A stretch of DNA of 20,982 nucleotides, from assembly GCA_050485385.1 (NCBI GenBank), contig JBJHBG010000087.1:1-20982 (forward strand), written 5' to 3'. This DNA is from RECO01 sp050485385 (GTDB lineage Bacteria > Pseudomonadota > Alphaproteobacteria > Geminicoccales > Geminicoccaceae). The translations under genes were made by a program, and so were the position numbers. Within the stretch, counting starts at the first letter, position 1; each line of letters begins with the position of its first letter. Under the pieces are notes generated by a model. It saw only the letters and a program-made list of their open reading frames with translations. It had not been told where the DNA came from and did not search any database. Positions 1 through 6,879 of this stretch are shown here, one piece after another.

Positions 1-1311
1 GCCCGGCAGGCCGCGCCCGAGCACGGCACCGAAGGTGCCGAGCGCCGTCCGCAGGATGCGGACCAGCGGGTTCTCCTCGCCGAGCACCCGCTCCAGCACC
101 CGCTGCACCGCCCCCACCGCGTCGCCGGAGGCAACGCGGCTCCTGAGTTCGGTCGCCTCGCGCAGCGCGGCCTGGGCGTCGCCGACGAGCTTGCGCGCGG
201 CGGCGCTGCGCCCCTCCGGCAACAGGTCGACCACGGTGCGGCTCAACGCCAACCAGCGGTCCGCCTGCTGGAACATGGAATCGACCGCCCCGCCAGCCGT
301 CGTGCCCGGACCGGACGCGACGATGCCGCCGGCTCGCGTGGTGCGGAATCCGGGCAGCACCGTCTCCATCAACTCGCTTGCCAGCTCGCGCCGTTTGGTC
401 GGATCGTCGGCCGTCTCCAACGCTGCGGCGATGGCGGCACCGCGGCCGGCGATGGCGGCACTGCGCACCGCCTGGGCCTGCTGCTGGCCCGCCCGCTGTT
501 CGCGCTCCTGGAGTTGGAGCTGCGTCCGCATCTCGGGCCGGAAAACGCTCTCCAGGGCTTCCACCAGGCGGCTGAGGGCACGGTAGACCAGTTGAGCGGC
601 GAAGCCGCCGAGCAGGGCGAGCACCGGCTTGCCGAGCGCGATCGCCCGGTCTGGCTCCGGGTCGGTCTGGTCGACGAACTGGTTCAGGACCTGGGCGAGC
701 AAGAGGCCGGAGATGAGGCCAAGGCCGATACGCATGTAGTAGGTGCTGTCGAGGCGCGGATCGTAGGTCCCGTCCTGGACGTATTGGTAGGCGTCGTAGA
801 GGCACTTGAAACTGGCGCCGATGCCGGCGAGCGCGAAGTAGAACATCAACATGGCGAACAGCTCGAGACCGGGCTCCAGCTCGAGCAGCGAACCCTCGAC
901 GTTGGCCAGCGTCACCTTGCCGGTGAAGCCGACCGTGCAGAACAGCACGAGGAAGCCGAGCGCGATCATCAAGAGCCGGCGCAAGGCCGGGACCGGCGCA
1001 AGGCGATGCGAGCGGGGATGGATGCACGCGTCCCAGCGCATCAGTTCCAACGAACGCGGCGTCGCCGGCTCCACCGCCTTGGCGAGCAGGCCGTGCAGTT
1101 CGACCAGCTCCGACATCAAGAGTTCGTCGCGGCGTTCGATGCCGACGTCGAGCAGGCCCAGCTTGCCTCTGACGGCTTCGTCGAGCTGAAGCCCGGCGGC
1201 GCCGGCGTGCGCCAGCATGGCTTCGCATTCGCGGAAGAAACCGGCGCGAACGTCGACGTGCTCGATGCGCGGTCGGTAGAGGCCTGGGCCGGCGTCGTCT
1301 TGGCGTGCCAT
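1..1311 (-). CDS. Multi-pass membrane protein of unknown family, 3' end outside the window
   Basis: An open frame of 437 codons without a stop runs from an ATG at 1311 to the window edge, so the C-terminus is missing. I do not recognise the family. A polar N-terminal region of about 110 residues is followed by hydrophobic segments near residues 112-130, 151-167, 193-210 and 229-245. After these comes a long Ala/Gln/Glu-rich region (about 250-437) that looks helical and soluble. The frame upstream of the ATG reaches a TGA at 1372-1374 with no other start codon, which supports this start. The nearest Shine-Dalgarno-like GGAGG lies about 14 nt upstream, which is long. The gene follows dctM after a 125-bp gap and could be a separate transcription unit. 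No catalytic motif is visible. The reading frame looks real from its length and its sensible amphipathic and membrane pattern; function is unknown. Confidence 0.8.
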   Translation of the reverse strand, partial: MARQDDAGPGLYRPRIEHVDVRAGFFRECEAMLAHAGAAGLQLDEAVRGKLGLLDVGIERRDELLMSELVELHGLLAKAVEPATPRSLELMRWDACIHPRSHRLAPVPALRRLLMIALGFLVLFCTVGFTGKVTLANVEGSLLELEPGLELFAMLMFYFALAGIGASFKCLYDAYQYVQDGTYDPRLDSTYYMRIGLGLISGLLLAQVLNQFVDQTDPEPDRAIALGKPVLALLGGFAAQLVYRALSRLVEALESVFRPEMRTQLQLQEREQRAGQQQAQAVRSAAIAGRGAAIAAALETADDPTKRRELASELMETVLPGFRTTRAGGIVASGPGTTAGGAVDSMFQQADRWLALSRTVVDLLPEGRSAAARKLVGDAQAALREATELRSRVASGDAVGAVQRVLERVLGEENPLVRILRTALGTFGAVLGRGLPG

Positions 1312-1436
1312 GGCGTTTCGGGCTGCCTCCGCCTGTCGTCGTGCACTGGAGGGCGACCGGCCTCGCCCCGCTCAAGTCATTCAGACTAGGCTAATTCGGC
1401 TCATATTCCTAGTGTAGTTCGTCATCGGTCGTGCGA
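1312..1436 (-). promoter_or_regulatory. Gap between dctM and the membrane-protein gene, possible promoter region
   Basis: This 125-bp gap holds a patch (about 1381-1425) clearly richer in A+T than its surroundings. The patch carries an inverted repeat, ACTAGG at 1385-1390 and CCTAGT at 1408-1413, separated by 17 bases. No convincing -35/-10 pair could be assigned. It may hold the promoter of the downstream minus-strand membrane-protein gene, or an operator. This is inference from composition and position only. Confidence 0.3.
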
Positions 1437-2777
1437 TCAAAGGTAGCCGAGACTGCGCAAGAGGTTGGGCAACGCCGTCGTCGTCGCCGGTACGAAGGTG
1501 ATGATCAGCAACGACACCACGAGCGGTATGAGGAAGGGTACGACCGCGCGCACGCATTCCTCGAACGACACGTTGGCCACCCTCGCCAGCACGTAGAGCA
1601 CCATTCCCACGGGCGGCGTCAGCAGGCCGATCATCAGATTGAGCACCATGATGATGCCGAAGTGGACCGGGTCGATGCCGAACTGCACGGCTACCGGCAG
1701 CAGCACCGGTGTCAGGATGGTGATGGCGGCGATGGTCTCCATGAAGCAGCCGACCACCAACAGGAACAGGTTGACCATGATCAGGAACATGATCGGGTCG
1801 GTCGCGACCGAGAGCAGCCAAGCACCGATCGCCTCGGTGGTGCGGGTGGTGGTCAGGATCCAGCCGAAGATGGCGGCACCGGCGACGATGAACAGCACGA
1901 CCGCCGTCGTCTCGATGGTGTCCATGCTGACGCGCAGGAACTGGCGGAAGGTCAACACCGAGTAGCGCGGCTCGCGCCCGATGCTCGCCAGCACCGCGTT
2001 GAAGACCCGGTGGATGACGACCGACAGAACCAAGGCGTAGGCGCAGGCTGCGACCGCCGCCTCGGTCGGCGTGAAGAGGCCGAAGGCCATGCCGCCGATG
2101 ATGATGGCGGGGGTCAGGAGCGGCAAAACCGCGTCGAGGAAGGTCCAGAACACCCGTCGCAGCGAGAAAGCCGCGTCGCGGCCGATGCCCCGACGGTGGG
2201 CGTAGATGGCAACGGCCACCGCCAGTGCCAACGCCATCAACAGACCCGGCAGGATACCCGCCATGAAGAGGGCGCCGATGGAGGCGTTGGCGACCACGCC
2301 GTAGATCACCAGCGGCAGGGACGGCGGCACGATGGGGCCGATGGTGGACGACGCGGCGGTGATGCCGACGGCGGTGCGCACGTCGTAGCCGTGGTCGCGC
2401 ATCGCCTTGATCTCGATGGTGCCGAGGCCGCCGGCATCGGCAACGGCCGTGCCCGACATGCCGGCGAAGACCACCGAGGCGCCGATGTTGACGTGGCCGA
2501 GTCCGCCCTTCAGCCAGCCGAGGCAGGCGACCGCGAAGTTGAAGATCTGCCGGGTGATGCCGGCCGAGTTCATCAGGTTGCCGGCCATGATGAAGAACGG
2601 CACGGCGAGCAGGGGAAAGCTGTCGATGCCGTTCACCATGCGATGGATCACGGCGATCTCGGGGACGATGCCGGACAGCACGACGAAGAGCAGCGACGAA
2701 CCGGCGAGCGCCACGGCGATCGGCACGCCCAGAAGGATCATGACGATCAGCGACGCGATCATGAGCATGACGAGCAT
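1437..2777 (-). CDS. dctM: TRAP transporter large permease subunit DctM
   Basis: The 446-residue product is the large membrane subunit of a tripartite ATP-independent periplasmic transporter, which couples solute import to an ion gradient in the inner membrane. It is almost entirely hydrophobic, with about a dozen membrane segments. It shows the family's characteristic stretches: GVPIAVAL near the N-terminus, PFFIMAGNLMNSAG, FAGMSGTAVADAGGLGTIE, and ITAASSTIGPIVPPSLP. Length is close to that usual for DctM (about 425-450). The ATG at 2777 is used; an in-frame ATG nine bases further in is an alternative. It lies 24 bp after dctQ and is the last gene of the aldolase-dctP-dctQ-dctM set. The substrate cannot be read from this subunit. 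Confidence 0.95.
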   Translation of the reverse strand: MLVMLMIASLIVMILLGVPIAVALAGSSLLFVVLSGIVPEIAVIHRMVNGIDSFPLLAVPFFIMAGNLMNSAGITRQIFNFAVACLGWLKGGLGHVNIGASVVFAGMSGTAVADAGGLGTIEIKAMRDHGYDVRTAVGITAASSTIGPIVPPSLPLVIYGVVANASIGALFMAGILPGLLMALALAVAVAIYAHRRGIGRDAAFSLRRVFWTFLDAVLPLLTPAIIIGGMAFGLFTPTEAAVAACAYALVLSVVIHRVFNAVLASIGREPRYSVLTFRQFLRVSMDTIETTAVVLFIVAGAAIFGWILTTTRTTEAIGAWLLSVATDPIMFLIMVNLFLLVVGCFMETIAAITILTPVLLPVAVQFGIDPVHFGIIMVLNLMIGLLTPPVGMVLYVLARVANVSFEECVRAVVPFLIPLVVSLLIITFVPATTTALPNLLRSLGYL

Positions 2778-2801
2778 GGTGGGCTTCGACCTTTCGGAGG
2801 C

Positions 2802-3386
2802 TCAGTCGCGCTCGAGGCCGTGCACGTCGGCCGCCTCATGGCCGCGCAGGCGTCGAACGAAGCGGATGCTGGCGTGGATCGTCATGCCGGCGAGACCGAC
2901 GGCGACGGCCCAGTAGAGATAGGCCTTGGGGATGTCGACCGAGACCATGAAGCCGGGAGCGCGGAAGCCGAGTTGGTAGGCGTACCAAGCCATGCCGCCG
3001 CAGAAGAGGGCAACGAGGGCGTCCACCACCACCAGGATCCAGTGCCGCACCGCGCGCGGCGTGTAGATCAACAGCGCCTCGACGGCGATGTGGCTGCCCT
3101 TGCGCATCGCCGTGACGCCGCCCACGAAGGTCACGCCGATGAGAAAATAGCGGGCGATCTCCTCGGTCCAGCCGAGCGAGTCGTTGAGGACGTAGCGCGT
3201 GTAGAACTGCGCCGCGACGATGACGAACAGCGTCCAGAAGATGAGGAGCACCGGCAGATCTGCCCAACGCACGTCGGACAGATCGACGTGCGCTTCCTGC
3301 TCCTGCAGCTCCCGGAACATCCGGTCGGTCTCGGCCGTGATGTCCTCTTCGACAGCAGCGGCGTCAGGGGTGCGATCGGCGGTCAT
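2802..3386 (-). CDS. dctQ: TRAP transporter small permease subunit DctQ
   Basis: The 194-residue product is the four-helix small membrane subunit that pairs with DctM. A charged N-terminal tail of about 45 residues precedes hydrophobic segments around residues 46-65, 82-98, 115-135 and 152-172. The stretch from RYVLNDSLGWTEEIARY to GGVTAMRKGSHIAVE is the hallmark DctQ region. The N-terminal tail, rich in Asp and Glu, is longer than in many homologues, so a later start is conceivable, but the next in-frame ATG (residue 23) has no better ribosome site. GGGGA lies about 11 nt before the chosen ATG. The gene sits between dctP (69 bp upstream) and dctM (24 bp downstream), almost certainly co-transcribed. 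Confidence 0.93.
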   Translation of the reverse strand: MTADRTPDAAAVEEDITAETDRMFRELQEQEAHVDLSDVRWADLPVLLIFWTLFVIVAAQFYTRYVLNDSLGWTEEIARYFLIGVTFVGGVTAMRKGSHIAVEALLIYTPRAVRHWILVVVDALVALFCGGMAWYAYQLGFRAPGFMVSVDIPKAYLYWAVAVGLAGMTIHASIRFVRRLRGHEAADVHGLERD

Positions 3387-3455
3387 GCCCGCCCATCCCC
3401 AAGTCGTTCGCGCGTTCGCGCCATGATCGCACCCCTCGCCCGTCGGGCCCTTCGA

Positions 3456-4439
3456 TCAGTTGCCGGCCAGCGCCTGCACGCGGTCGTAGGTCGCCTGATC
3501 CCAGGTCGCGTCCGGACCCATGTGCAGCTCGACCACGGCATCGCGGAAGGGCGTGCGATCGACCTCGATCACCGTCTTGCCCTGCTCGCGGAACCAGTCG
3601 GCGAGTTCGGCCTCGACCTCGACGATGTCCTGCGTGCAGTTCTCGGCCGCCTCGCGCAGGATCTCGAACAGGATCTCCTGCTCCTCGTCGGTCAACCGCG
3701 CCAGCGTCGCCTGCGAGACGATGGTGAGCAGCGCATCGGTGATGTGCCCGGTGAGGACGATGTAGTCCTGCACCTCGTAGAAGCGCTTGGCGTGGATCGT
3801 CGGCAACGGGTTCTCCTGCGCGTCGACCACGCCCTGCGACAGGGCCAGATAGACCTCGGCGAAGGCGATGGGCGCCGGGTTGGCGCCGACGGCGCGCGGG
3901 AACATGGTGTAGAGCGGTGCGTCCGGCACGCGGATGCGCAGGCCCCGCATGTCCTCGGGCGTGTTGATCTCGCGGTTCGAGGTCACCTGCCGCTCACCGT
4001 AATAGGTCAGCGAGACGACCGTGTTGCCGGTCGCCCGGTTGTAGCCGTCGGCGAACTCCTGGAACAGGTCAGAATCCTTGAATGCCCGCCAGTGATCGAA
4101 GTCCTGGAACATGAACGGCGCGCCGCCGATGGCGAGCGGGCCGTGGGCGCGTCCGGCGAACAGCTGACCGGTGTAGATGATGTCGACCGTGCCGATCGAC
4201 AGGCCTTCGTTGATCTCGCTCTCGGCACCGATCGACGAGGCCGGGTAGACCTCGATCCGGTACTTGCCGTCGGTGCGCTCGGCGAACTGCTCGGCCGCCC
4301 AGAGCGCCCACTTGTGATAGGGCTCCTCGGATTCGTAGACGTGCCCCCAGCGCAGCGTGGTTTGGGCGCTCGCGGGTAGGGCGAACATCAAAGCGGCGGC
4401 GGCGGCGAGGCCGTATGCCGTACGGCGGGTCAAATTCAT
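3456..4439 (-). CDS. dctP: TRAP transporter periplasmic solute-binding protein DctP
   Basis: The 327-residue product is the periplasmic receptor that delivers substrate to DctQM. Residues 1-25 are a Sec signal peptide (basic RR, then an Ala/Leu core, then ASA before QTT). The mature protein carries family landmarks: an early LRWGHVYESEEPYHK, the segment MRGLRIRVPDAPLY whose Arg170 is at the position of the substrate-carboxylate clamp in DctP proteins, and QGVVDAQENPLPTI with Asn210. The start at 4439 is preferred over an upstream in-frame start at 4505 because it begins the signal peptide exactly and has GGGAG about 9 nt upstream. The retained Arg suggests a carboxylate-bearing ligand, but the neighbouring aldolase and sugar kinase suggest a sugar or sugar acid. 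The ligand is undetermined. Confidence 0.94.
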   Translation of the reverse strand: MNLTRRTAYGLAAAAALMFALPASAQTTLRWGHVYESEEPYHKWALWAAEQFAERTDGKYRIEVYPASSIGAESEINEGLSIGTVDIIYTGQLFAGRAHGPLAIGGAPFMFQDFDHWRAFKDSDLFQEFADGYNRATGNTVVSLTYYGERQVTSNREINTPEDMRGLRIRVPDAPLYTMFPRAVGANPAPIAFAEVYLALSQGVVDAQENPLPTIHAKRFYEVQDYIVLTGHITDALLTIVSQATLARLTDEEQEILFEILREAAENCTQDIVEVEAELADWFREQGKTVIEVDRTPFRDAVVELHMGPDATWDQATYDRVQALAGN

Positions 4440-4482
4440 GTCGACTAGCTCCCTGATCGTCGTTCCGGACGTGCCGGACACC

Positions 4483-4500
4483 CGTGCCGGTCTCGGCACG
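4483..4500 (-). other. Stem-loop in the leader of dctP
   Basis: CGTGCCG (4483-4489) and CGGCACG (4494-4500) form a perfect 7-bp stem with a four-base loop, 44-61 nt upstream of the dctP start. No T-run follows on the minus strand, so it is not an intrinsic terminator. It may affect mRNA processing or stability between the aldolase and dctP, or be incidental in this GC-rich DNA. Confidence 0.3.
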
Positions 4501-4553
4501 ACCATGCACCGATGCTAAACGAGGCCCTCCACATCGCAAGACCCAACGGGGCT

Positions 4554-4568
4554 GAAACCGGCGGTTTC
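4554..4568 (-). other. Small palindrome just after the aldolase stop codon
   Basis: GAAACC (4554-4559) and GGTTTC (4563-4568) form a 6-bp hairpin with a GGC loop, two bases beyond the aldolase stop. There is no T-run. It could protect the 3' end of a processed aldolase message; it is too weak to call a terminator. Confidence 0.25.
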
Positions 4569-4570
4569 GC

Positions 4571-5272
4571 TCAACCGTCGCGGCGCTCGGGAGCCTCCAC
4601 CGCCGGCGCGTCGCCCGCCGCGAGGTCCTTCGCCTGCTTGCCGTAGGTCTTGAAGCGCGCGAGCACCCGCCGCATCTCCGCGTCGTCCAGCACCACGGGT
4701 TCGCCCATCTGCCGGGCGACGAAATACTGCTTCGCCAGCGTCTCCACCTCGCCGGCGCGCCACAGCGCCTTCGCCAGGTTCTCGCCGAAGCAGATCATGC
4801 CGTGATTCGCGAGCAGACAGGCGCTGCGCTCTTCCAGCGCTTCCAGCATCACGTCGGAGAGGGCGGCGGTGCCGAAGGTGGCGTAGCGGCTGCAGCGGAG
4901 ATCCGCGCCGCCGGCGATGCCGATCATGTAGTGAAAGGCGGGGATGCCCTGGCGCAGGCAGGAGAGGGCCGTCGCGTAGGTCGAGTGGGTGTGGACCACC
5001 GCCTCGGCCTCGGGGCGATGGCGGAAGATGTCGAGGTGCATCCGCCACTCGCTGGACGGCAGCATGTCACCCCAATAGCCGCCGTCGAGGTCCATGGCGA
5101 CGACCTGCTCGGGCCGCATGTCGTCGTAGGGAACGCCCGATGGCGTGATCAGGAATCCCTCGGGCGTGCGCGCGGAGACGTTGCCCGACGTCCCCTGATT
5201 GATGCCGAGCCGGTTCATCTCCCGGCAGGTGTGGATGATGCCCTCACGCAGGTCCAGGTGCGACGGCGCCAT
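4571..5272 (-). CDS. Class II aldolase/adducin family protein (L-fuculose-phosphate aldolase-like)
   Basis: The 233-residue product belongs to the zinc-dependent class II aldolase family (FucA/AraD type), cytoplasmic enzymes that cleave or epimerise phosphorylated ketoses. Visible landmarks are GTSGNVSARTPEGFLITPSG (phosphate-binding region, residues 27-46), Glu75 in SSEWRMH (catalytic acid position), His94 and His96 in VVHTHS, and His157 in LLANHGM. The three histidines match the zinc ligands of FucA. The start at 5272 is chosen over 5344 because GGGGGGAGG lies about 6 nt upstream. It heads the dctPQM set (131 bp before dctP) and is divergent from an FGGY kinase. A kinase-aldolase pair of this kind is typical of fuculose, rhamnulose or related ketose catabolism. 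The exact substrate is unknown, and an L-ribulose-5-phosphate epimerase-like or decarboxylase role cannot be excluded. Confidence 0.88.
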   Translation of the reverse strand: MAPSHLDLREGIIHTCREMNRLGINQGTSGNVSARTPEGFLITPSGVPYDDMRPEQVVAMDLDGGYWGDMLPSSEWRMHLDIFRHRPEAEAVVHTHSTYATALSCLRQGIPAFHYMIGIAGGADLRCSRYATFGTAALSDVMLEALEERSACLLANHGMICFGENLAKALWRAGEVETLAKQYFVARQMGEPVVLDDAEMRRVLARFKTYGKQAKDLAAGDAPAVEAPERRDG

Positions 5273-5361
5273 GGTGGTCCTCCCCCCTCGCGAAAATCGT
5301 CCCCGACGGATAAGCCGGTTGGCGACGAACGCAAGGGAAGGCACCGCAGGGGGTAGGCACC
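5273..5361. promoter_or_regulatory. Divergent intergenic region between aldolase and sugar kinase
   Basis: These 89 bp separate the starts of two divergently transcribed catabolic genes and must hold or adjoin promoters for one or both. A short A-rich patch (GCGAAAATCG around 5289-5298, GATAAG near 5308) breaks the GC-rich background, but I could not fit a persuasive -35/-10 pair. Ribosome sites at each end are clear: a G-rich site before the aldolase and AGGGGG before the kinase. Shared regulation is inferred from layout. Confidence 0.4.
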
Positions 5362-6768
5362 ATGCGCGCAGGTCCGAACGGCGGGCCGGTCGCCGTGCTC
5401 GACATCGGCGGCACCAATTTCAAGCTCGCACTGGTCGACCGAAGCCAGCGGGTCGTCTGGCGCTTTCGCCGCGAGCAGGCGTGGCGCTCCGGCCCGCCCT
5501 ACCGCCACCTCGACGTCGAGAGCGTCTGGCAGTGGATCGTCGAAGGTCTGCGCGAGGCCGCGGCGGTGGCGCAGCCTTCGGCCATCGTCCCGTGCACGCA
5601 CGGTTCCGCCGCGGTCCTCGTCGACGAGGATGGGCCGGTCCTGCCGGCAATGGCCTACGACGCCGAACCGCCCGGAGACGTGATCCGTGCCTACGCCGAA
5701 CTCGCGCCGCCCTTCGCCGAGGTCCATGCACCCACCAATCCGGACGGCCTCACCCTCGCCCGCCAGCTACTGTGGCAAGAGCGGACCTTCCCCGAAGCCT
5801 TCGCCCGCGCCCGCCATCTGCTGTTCTACCCCCAGTACTGGGCCTGGCGCCTGACCGGCATGCGCGCGAGCGAGGTAACGACCCTCGGCGCGCAGACGCA
5901 CCTTTGGGCTACGCAGGCGGGGCGTCCCTCCAGTCTCGCCACGGCCCGAGGCTGGGATCGCCTGCTGCCACCCTTGCGGCGCCCCTGGGAAGCGCTGGGC
6001 CGGCTCCGGGCGGAGGTCGCAGCCGCCACCGGCCTCGACCCGGCGACGCCGGTGCTGACCGGCGTCCACGACAGCAACGCCAACTATCTCCGCTACTTGG
6101 CCTTGCCCGACCGCGCCTGGACGCTGCTCTCCTCGGGCACCTGGCTGATCGTGTTCGACCCGCGCTACCCGCTCGACCGACTCGATGCGCGCCTCGATAC
6201 CGTCGCCAACACCGACGTCCACGGCCGGCCCGTCGCCTGCAGCCGCTTCATGGCGGGCCGCGAGTTCGCCCTCGTCGCCGGCGCGGGCGGCATGACGGCC
6301 ACGGCCGACCCAGGCAACCTTGCGCGTGTCGTCGCCACCGGCGCCATGGCCCTGCCCTCCTTCACCGACAGCGGCGGCCCCGTCCCCGGTACCGGCGGCC
6401 GCGGCCGGCTGGTCGGTGCCGACGGGCTCGACGGCGCGGGCCGGCGCGCGCTCGCCGTGCTCTACGTGGCGCTGATGGCCGACCTCGGCCTCGACGCCGT
6501 GGGGGCTGCGGATCGGCTGCTCGTCGATGGCCCGCTCGCTCAGGAGCCCACCTTCGGCCCGCTGCTCGCGAGCCTGCGCGGCGCGCGCGTCGAGCTGTCG
6601 GCCGAACCCGACGGCACGGTCCTCGGCGCCGCAGCGCTGGACCGTCTCCGTCGAGGCGCTGCACTGCCCGCGCCCACCTTGACCGTCGCCCCACCGCTCG
6701 ACCTGACGGGCCTCGCCGCCTATCGGACGATGTGGCGCGACGCGGTCAGGGCGGATCGAGAGTCTTGA
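5362..6768 (+). CDS. FGGY-family carbohydrate kinase (fuculokinase/rhamnulokinase-like)
   Basis: The 468-residue product has the two-domain ASKHA sugar-kinase fold and would phosphorylate a sugar or ketose with ATP in the cytoplasm. The N-terminal phosphate loop is AVLDIGGTNFKLAL (residues 11-24). The catalytic Asp is expected at 237 in TGVHDSNANY, and the second phosphate motif LSSGTW spans 256-261. A Gly-rich adenosine-binding region lies in the C-terminal third. Length fits RhaB/FucK-type kinases (about 460-490). An AGGGGG site precedes the ATG by about 7 nt. It is divergent from the class II aldolase, suggesting that it makes the phosphorylated substrate which the aldolase cleaves. No isomerase or dehydrogenase that would supply the ketose is visible, so the pathway is incomplete here. 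Family assignment is confident; substrate is not. Confidence 0.88.
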   Translation: MRAGPNGGPVAVLDIGGTNFKLALVDRSQRVVWRFRREQAWRSGPPYRHLDVESVWQWIVEGLREAAAVAQPSAIVPCTHGSAAVLVDEDGPVLPAMAYDAEPPGDVIRAYAELAPPFAEVHAPTNPDGLTLARQLLWQERTFPEAFARARHLLFYPQYWAWRLTGMRASEVTTLGAQTHLWATQAGRPSSLATARGWDRLLPPLRRPWEALGRLRAEVAAATGLDPATPVLTGVHDSNANYLRYLALPDRAWTLLSSGTWLIVFDPRYPLDRLDARLDTVANTDVHGRPVACSRFMAGREFALVAGAGGMTATADPGNLARVVATGAMALPSFTDSGGPVPGTGGRGRLVGADGLDGAGRRALAVLYVALMADLGLDAVGAADRLLVDGPLAQEPTFGPLLASLRGARVELSAEPDGTVLGAAALDRLRRGAALPAPTLTVAPPLDLTGLAAYRTMWRDAVRADRES

Positions 6769-6813
6769 CGAGTCTTCGCACGGCGCCGCATGGTCGCCGG
6801 TCCGAGATGACGG

Positions 6814-6842
6814 TGACATTTACGTTTGCTCAAACAATTCGT
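6814..6842 (+). promoter_or_regulatory. A+T-rich patch upstream of the GGDEF-EAL gene, candidate promoter region
   Basis: Between the kinase stop (6768) and the next start (6880) the segment GACATTTACGTTTGCTCAAA and the bases after it are about 60% A+T in a roughly 70% G+C background. This is where a promoter for the c-di-GMP gene would be expected. No good -35/-10 pair at 16-18 bp spacing was found, so the exact promoter is not assigned. Confidence 0.3.
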
Positions 6843-6879
6843 CGCAGGCTCTCGTACCGACCGAGGGGGCGGAGCAGGC

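Noticed and set aside
3410..3421. GCGC-GTTC-GCGC hairpin between dctP and dctQ
   Set aside because: Only four pairs and common in GC-rich DNA; not enough to call an intercistronic regulatory element.
1431..4379. Very long plus-strand open frame (982 codons) opposite the TRAP genes
   Set aside because: Its product is a His/Asp/Gln/Arg-rich string with no domain, exactly opposite three well-supported transporter genes. It is an artefact of high GC content.
6765..6770. TTGACG at the kinase stop as a promoter -35
   Set aside because: No acceptable -10 hexamer lies 15-19 bases downstream.
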